Origin: Tragulus kanchil
Taxonomy: Eukaryota; Chordata; Mammalia; Artiodactyla; Tragulidae
Direction: 5' to 3'
Assembly: GCA_022376925.1 (NCBI GenBank)
Contig: JAIOJX010000026.1
Location: 254,631,330-254,695,329, forward strand
DNA length: 64,000 nt
This document shows positions 58,960-64,000 of the stretch, in pieces. The translations under genes were made by a program, and so were the position numbers. Under the pieces are notes generated by a model. It had not been told where the DNA came from. It was given only the letters and a program-made list of their open reading frames with translations, and did not search any database. Each line of letters begins with the position of its first letter. The stretch's first letter is position 1.

Positions 58960-60235
58960 ACTAGGAAGTTGTAGGCCCTGTTTTTCCACAAAAACATCAA
59001 ACACTGAAATAAATTTTTTAGGAGTTCTGGGAATCAGTTAGTGATCTACAGCAACAAAGCAAACACCTAGTCAAGAAAAACCTACATTAAAAACAGACAA
59101 TTTCATGGCATTTTACTCACCTTTGACCTACCTCCTCCCAGTATAGCATGGTGGAGTGGGAAGGAAGCAACCAGGTTCCTGGTTCCTGAAGGAAGGAAGG
59201 AAGAAGCAGAGTGGAACATGTTTGAAACATCCTAGCCAGTCTGTGAACTATCCAAGGGGCTTTTTTCTGTCTCATCTGAATAGAAGCTCAGAGTTGGGAA
59301 TGACTGCATAGTTTGGGTCTCAGGCTGCGAGCTGGAGAAGGCAGTAGTGGGCGTCATTAACACATGGAAAATGCAGGAAGGGAACTGCAGTGGACACGTG
59401 GTGCAAGAGATGTGGAAAGAGAAATATAAAGGAACATCTGAGGCCCTGAGAAGACATTTCCAAACAACCAGGAAAAATCAAGAGGAAAAACAGTCACACA
59501 TAGAGACCCCAAACTGGATATGCACCCAGAAAATACTTGAGAAAACCTTAAACCTTTACCCTGTACTAATGTCAAGGCTGAAGGACCTAGTAATTAAAGT
59601 CTTCGACACAAGTTTTCAGGATTAGGGAGTTACTGTTAAAGTGCCCAGTTTTCAGCAGTCACAAAGTATTTGAAAAGGTGAGAAAGTGGCCCTCTCAGCA
59701 GAACAAAATAAATTTCCAGAAACAGACCCCGAAGAAATACATGGATCAGACTTAGACAGAGCCTTTTTTTTTTTTAATTCTTTATTTTAAAGATTTTACA
59801 GAGTTTTCTTGTTCACCAACATGTATGTTCCCAGATCATTCATATGCATATCCTTGGAACCCCCCCACCCCAGTTCCACTCCTCCCACCCCTCCGGACCA
59901 TCGCCCCAAGTGATTGTAGGTACTCCTATTCCCTTAGCACAATGACAATAGCTATCTTTTCCACACATGCCAGGTTTTGATGTTACTTCCTCTATGCCTC
60001 CCTCTCACTGTTCGTTCTCCACAATGTCCTTATAGACAGAGCCTTTAGAATAACTGTTGTAAACATGCTCAAAGAGCTAAAGGAAGAATTAGAGAACTAA
60101 TGGAAATCAGGAAAACAATAATATGAACAAAATGAGAAAATCAAAATTTTACTTGAGGGGTTCAAGAATACACTTGAACAGGCAGAGGAAAGAGTTACTG
60201 AAGATAAAGACGAGTCATTGGAAAGATTGGAATCT
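58960..60235 (+). mobile_element. Old L1 5' region and ORF1 remnant, sense
   Basis: 'CATGCTCAAAGAGCTAAAGG' near 60,065 and 'TGAACAAAATGAGAAAATCA' near 60,124 are the ORF1 approach of an old mammalian L1. Upstream blocks ('AGAAAGTGGCCCTCTCAGCA') fit its 5' part, though the start near 58,960 is uncertain. A foreign insertion interrupts it at about 59,767-60,032. Confidence 0.5.
59767..60032 (-). mobile_element. Small antisense retrocopy with poly-A tail
   Basis: A T run at about 59,765-59,776 (poly-A on the other strand), with an AATAAAG signal just inside on the minus strand, marks a retroposed insert of about 265 bases. The duplicated flank TAGACAGAGCCTTT lies at about 59,755-59,768 and at 60,034-60,047. 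The minus-strand body is G-rich (GGGGTGGGAGGAG type), as in artiodactyl L1 3' UTRs, so a 5'-truncated L1 is likely. A processed transcript is possible. Confidence 0.65.
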
Positions 60236-62383
60236 GAGGAACAAAAAGAAAAATGAAAAGTAAGCAAAGCCTAAGAGGCTTACAGGACACTATCAAGTGC
60301 AGCAATATACATGGCTTCACTGGTGATTTCTACCACATATTCAAAGAAGAATTAGCACTGTTCTCACACTCTTCCAAAAAATTGGTCACGATAGAGTACT
60401 TCCTAACTCAATTCTACGAGGGCAGTCTAATCAAAGCCAGTCAGAGGCACTAAAAGTAAACTACTAGCTGATATACTTATCAACAGTGATGCAAAAATCC
60501 TCAATAAAATACTAGCAAACCAAATTCAACAGCATGTTGAAAGGATTATACACCATAACTAAGTGGGATTTATTCTTGCAATGCTAGAATGGTCAAATCA
60601 GTCAATGTAATTCATTATTTAACAATGAAAAGAGGGACAAGAATCATAGGATCATCTCAATTGATGTTGAAGAATTTATGAAATTCAACACCATTTTTTG
60701 TTTTATAAAAATACTCAACAAACTGGGACTTGATGGAACTGTTGCAACATATTAAAGAAAAAGTCACATCTAACATAATACTCCAGGTGGAAAACTGAAA
60801 CCTTTTTCTCTGGGATAAGGAACAAGACAAGGATGTGCACGTCCACTATTTTTATTTAACAGCACTTAGGCCCTATTTGAAGCAATAAGGCAAGAAAAAT
60901 GATATCCAGATTGGAAAGGGAGAAGAAAAATTATCTCTTTTGTTTGCCCGTTGCTTGTTCCTATATATAGAAAATCCTAAAGTTTCTATCAAACTGTTAG
61001 AAGTAATAAAGTCAGCGAAGTTATAAAGATACAAAAATCAAGACACACACTAAACTCATTGCGTTTCTATACATTAACATTAAACACATGAAAAATTAAG
61101 AGAATTCAATTTACGATAGTATCAACATTGAATAATATACTTAGGAATCGACTTAACCAGGAAAGTAACAGACTTATATACTGAAACAAATGGAAAGAAA
61201 TTCTAAAAAGAGGGAGTTTCCTAGTGGCCTAGTGGGTAGGATTCTAAGCTTTCACTACCATGACCCAGGTCCAGTCCCTGCTCAGGAATTGAGATTACTA
61301 ATCATTGGAAAGATTGGAATCTGAGGAACAAAAGAAAAATGAAAAGTAAGCAAAGCCTAAGAGGCTTACAGGACACTATCAAGTGCAGCAATATACATGG
61401 CTTCACTGGTGATTTCTACCACATATTCAAAGAAGAATTAGCACTGTTCTCACACTCTTCCAAAAAATTGGTCACGATAGAGTACTTCCTAACTCAATTC
61501 TACGAGGGCAGTCTAATCAAAGCCAGTCAGAGGCACTAAAAGTAAACTACTAGCTGATATACTTATCAACAGTGATGCAAAAATCCTCAATAAAATACTA
61601 GCAAACCAAATTCAACAGCATGTTGAAAGGATTATACACCATAACTAAGTGGGATTTATTCTTGCAATGCTAGAATGGTCAAATCAGTCAATGTAATTCA
61701 TTATTTAACAATGAAAAGAGGGACAAGAATCATAGGATCATCTCAATTGATGTTGAAGAATTTATGAAATTCAACACCATTTTTTGTTTTATAAAAATAC
61801 TCAACAAACTGGGACTTGATGGAACTGTTGCAACATATTAAAGAAAAAGTCACATCTAGCATAATACTCCAGGTGGAAAACTGAAACCTTTTTCTCTGGG
61901 ATAAGGAACAAGACAAGGATGTGCACGTCCACTATTTTTATTTAACAGCACTTAGGCCCTATTTAAAGCAATAAGGCAAGAAAAATGATATCCAGATTGG
62001 AAAGGGAGAAGAAAAATTATCTCTTTTGTTTGCCTGTTGCTTGTTCCTATATATAGAAAATCCTAAAGTTTCTATCAAACTGTTAGAAGTAATAAAGTCA
62101 GCAAAGTTATAAAGATACAAAAATCAAGACACACACTAAACTCATTGCATTTCTATACATTAACATTAAACACATGAAAAATTAAGAGAATTCAATTTAC
62201 GATAGTATCAACATTGAATAATATACTTAGGAATCGACTTAACCAGGAAAGTAACAGACTTATATACTGAAACAAATGGAAAGAAATTCTAAAAAGAGGG
62301 AGTTTCCTAGTGGCCTAGTGGGTAGGATTCTAAGCTTTCACTACCATGACCCAGGTCCAGTCCCTGCTCAGGAAATTGAGATT
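60215..62383 (+). repeat. Direct duplication 12: about 1,082 bp, two copies
   Basis: Copy 1 is 60,215-61,296 and copy 2 is 61,302-62,383, offset 1,087, then 1,086, then 1,087. Five substitutions are all transitions (TCTAAC/TCTAGC, ATTTGAAG/ATTTAAAG, TGCCCGTT/TGCCTGTT, CAGCGAAG/CAGCAAAG, TTGCGTTT/TTGCATTT), plus two A-run indels. The pattern looks like two haplotypes. The five-base spacer is ACTAA. Confidence 0.92.
60236..61205 (+). mobile_element. Old L1 ORF2 remnant, sense
   Basis: 'TACTAGCTGATATACTTATC', 'CAACAGTGATGCAAAAATCC', 'TCAATAAAATACTAGCAAAC' and 'AATTCAACAGCATGTTGAAA' occur in ORF2 order, with all frames broken. The same stretch recurs at about 61,322-62,291 through duplication 12. 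Confidence 0.75.
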
Positions 62384-62430
62384 TTACGAGCCACATAGTG
62401 TGTCCAAAAGAAGAAAAGAAAAGAAGAAAT
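62292..62430 (+). mobile_element. CHR-1-like tRNA SINE
   Basis: 'GGGAGTTTCCTAGTGGCCTA' opens the element, 'CAGTCCCTGCTCAGGAAATT' marks the decayed B-box region and 'CACATAGTGTGTCC' plus an A-rich tail closes it. The first part also occurs at 61,211-61,296, where duplication 12 cuts it off. Confidence 0.7.
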
Positions 62431-62594
62431 CAACACTTAGGGGGAGAGAGTCCATGGGTTGGATTGAACCCTTACCTTTCACCATATGCAGATTAACCTA
62501 AAGCTGATCAAAGACCTAAATGCAAGAGCTAATGCTGTAAAACTCTAAAAAAATCATAGGGGGAAGGCTTCATGACATTGGATTTGGCAGAGGG

Positions 62595-62890
62595 GATTTT
62601 TTTGTTTTTTTTGTTTTGGTTTTTGCCCCTTTTTTGGCCACTTTTATTGGTCTTTCATTTATTTATTTTCATCCATCTTTGTTCTTTGACTTGTGTGGGC
62701 CTCCCACTGCAGTGGGCTCTCTCATTGCAGAGCACCAACTCTGGGCACATGTGTTCCAGAGCTCCAGCTCGGTAATTAGACACAGTCCAGCTGCTCTGCA
62801 ACGTGTGTAATCTTCCCAGGCCAGGGATCAAACCACTGCCCCTTGCACTGCAAGGCGGAGTCTTTACCCACTGGACCACCAGGGAAGCCC
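62595..62890 (-). mobile_element. tRNA-Glu SINE, antisense
   Basis: It reads in reverse from 'GGCCACTTTTATTGGTCTTT' to the head ending 'CACCAGGGAAGCCC'. The 10-bp target-site duplication 'TGGCAGAGGG' lies at 62,585-62,594 and 62,891-62,900. It belongs to the unfamiliar subfamily but is more diverged. Confidence 0.85.
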
Positions 62891-63196
62891 TGGCAGAGGG
62901 TTCTTAAATATGACACCAGAAGCACAGATAACACGAGAAAAATTAGTAAGTTGTACTTCATGAGAATTAAAACTGTGCATCAAAAGAGTCTATCAGCAGA
63001 GTGAAAAACAACCAAAGGAATGAGGGGAGATAATTGCAGATCATATGTCTGATAAAGGATTGATATTTAGAGTGCATAAAAAACTGTAATGCTCAACAAG
63101 AAGAAATAACCTGCTTAGACACTAGACATGAATAGACATTCTCCAGAGAAGTTACTCAGATTACCAGTAAGCACATGAAAAGTTGCTTGACATCAT

Positions 63197-63356
63197 TGCT
63201 CAGTCATCGTGTCCGACTTTTTATGACCCCGTGGACTGTAGCCCACCAGGCTCCTCTGTCTCTGGGACTTTCCAGGCAAAAATACTGGGAGTAGGTTGCC
63301 ATTTCCTCCTCCAGGAGATCCTCATGACCCAGGGATTGAACCCATGTCTCCTGCAA
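63197..63356 (-). mobile_element. Bov-tA/Bov-A SINE, antisense, partial
   Basis: 'TGCTCAGTCATCGTGTCCGA' through 'GTAGGTTGCCATTTCCTCCT' to 'GAACCCATGTCTCCTGCAA'. The 11-bp flank 'TTGACATCATT' at about 63,186-63,196 and 63,358-63,368 is its target-site duplication. Most of the tRNA head is missing. Confidence 0.8.
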
Positions 63357-64000
63357 TTTGACATCATTATGGAAATGCAAAACTAGAAACCACACTAAGA
63401 TACCGCTTTGTACCCATTGGGATAGCTATTATAAAAAATAAAAATAAAAAGGTATTTGTGAAGATGTGGGGAAATTAGAACTCCTGTACATTGCTGATGG
63501 CAATGTAAAATGGTGTATCCACTGTGGAAAATACATGACGTTTGTTTAAAACAAAACATAAGATTATAAACGAGCAGTTCCACTTCTGAGTGAATACCCA
63601 AATGAACTCAAAATAAGGATTCAATGAGATTTGCATGCATATGTTTGTAGCAGCCTTATTTACAATGGACAAAAGGTGGAAGCAAACCAACTGCCCCTCA
63701 GTGGATAAATGGATAAACAGAATGTGATATATATATACACAGAATGAATAGAATAGTTGGATTCAGAGAAACAGGAGGCAGTAGCGTGGTTCCTAGAGGC
63801 TGGGGGAAGGGAGTGGGGAATTCATGTTTAAAAGGATAGCATTTCAGTTGCTGGAGAAGAAAAAGTTCTGAAATTGATAGTAGTGATGGTTACATAACAA
63901 TGTGGCTGTACTTAATGCCATAGAACTGGACATTTAAAAATGAAAATGGCAAATTTTATGTTATATACATTTTACCACAACTTAAAAAAAAATATGTTAC

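Larger units (their letters stand above)
62440..63985 (+). mobile_element. Old L1 ORF2 tail and 3' end, sense
   Basis: The L1 resumes with 'CAAAGACCTAAATGCAAGAG' near 62,509 and runs through 'GGATAAATGGATAAACAG' near 63,703 to the end block 'GGCAAATTTTATGTTATATA' near 63,948. It is interrupted by the SINE at 62,595-62,890 and the Bov-tA at 63,197-63,356. With the pieces upstream it forms a largely complete but deleted old L1. Confidence 0.75.

Noticed and set aside
2531..62383. A novel 1-kb tandem amplification system or CRISPR-like repeat array
   Set aside because: Each duplication has different content, only two copies, no common end motif, and junctions typical of contig joins. No short regularly spaced repeats exist.

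Overview
The window is nuclear DNA from a ruminant. It carries Bov-tA SINEs, BovB LINE fragments with recognisable reverse-transcriptase reading frame, cetartiodactyl tRNA-Glu-derived (CHR-like) SINEs, L1 of several ages, MIR, L2, MER5-like and Tigger-like remnants, and almost no coding sequence. A low-divergence tRNA-Glu SINE subfamily that I do not recognise from cattle suggests a ruminant outside the well-studied bovids, perhaps a tragulid (chevrotain). That species-level guess is weak.

The only gene I can name is TANK (TRAF family member-associated NF-kappa-B activator), on the + strand. A CpG island at about 28,470-29,140 with GC boxes, an NRF1 motif and an ETS motif looks like its promoter and contains a probable noncoding first exon ending at 28,728. 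The first coding exon lies at 54,477-54,597: its ATG opens the TANK N-terminus (33 codons) and it ends at a GTATGT donor. Bases 1 to about 28.4 kb are intergenic sequence upstream of TANK, about 28.7-54.5 kb is intron 1, and 54.6-64.0 kb is the start of intron 2. The next coding exon is not in the window.

The strongest structural signal is a series of twelve near-identical direct duplications with units of 1.02-1.10 kb. Their junctions lie near 3.6, 5.7, 9.6, 15.0, 21.4, 27.0, 31.2, 35.9, 40.0, 41.8, 52.7 and 61.3 kb. Each copy pair is adjacent or separated by 0-69 bases, often low-complexity, and differs by 0 to about 6 positions. The duplications cut through unrelated sequence (SINEs, L1, BovB, unique DNA) with no shared boundary motif. 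This is best explained by unmerged overlapping contig ends (false duplication, possibly between haplotypes), not by a biological amplification system. About 12 kb of the 64 kb may therefore be surplus. A second suspect stretch, 781-1,866, is a garbled mosaic of L1 and BovB phrases.

The most biologically interesting items are the unfamiliar young SINE subfamily with intact target-site duplications, a BovB insertion carrying a nested SINE with both sets of target-site duplications visible, a small retrocopy inside an old L1, and oppositely oriented SINE copies in TANK introns that could pair in the pre-mRNA. I found no CRISPR array, no operon, no functional RNA gene and no convincing new multi-gene system.
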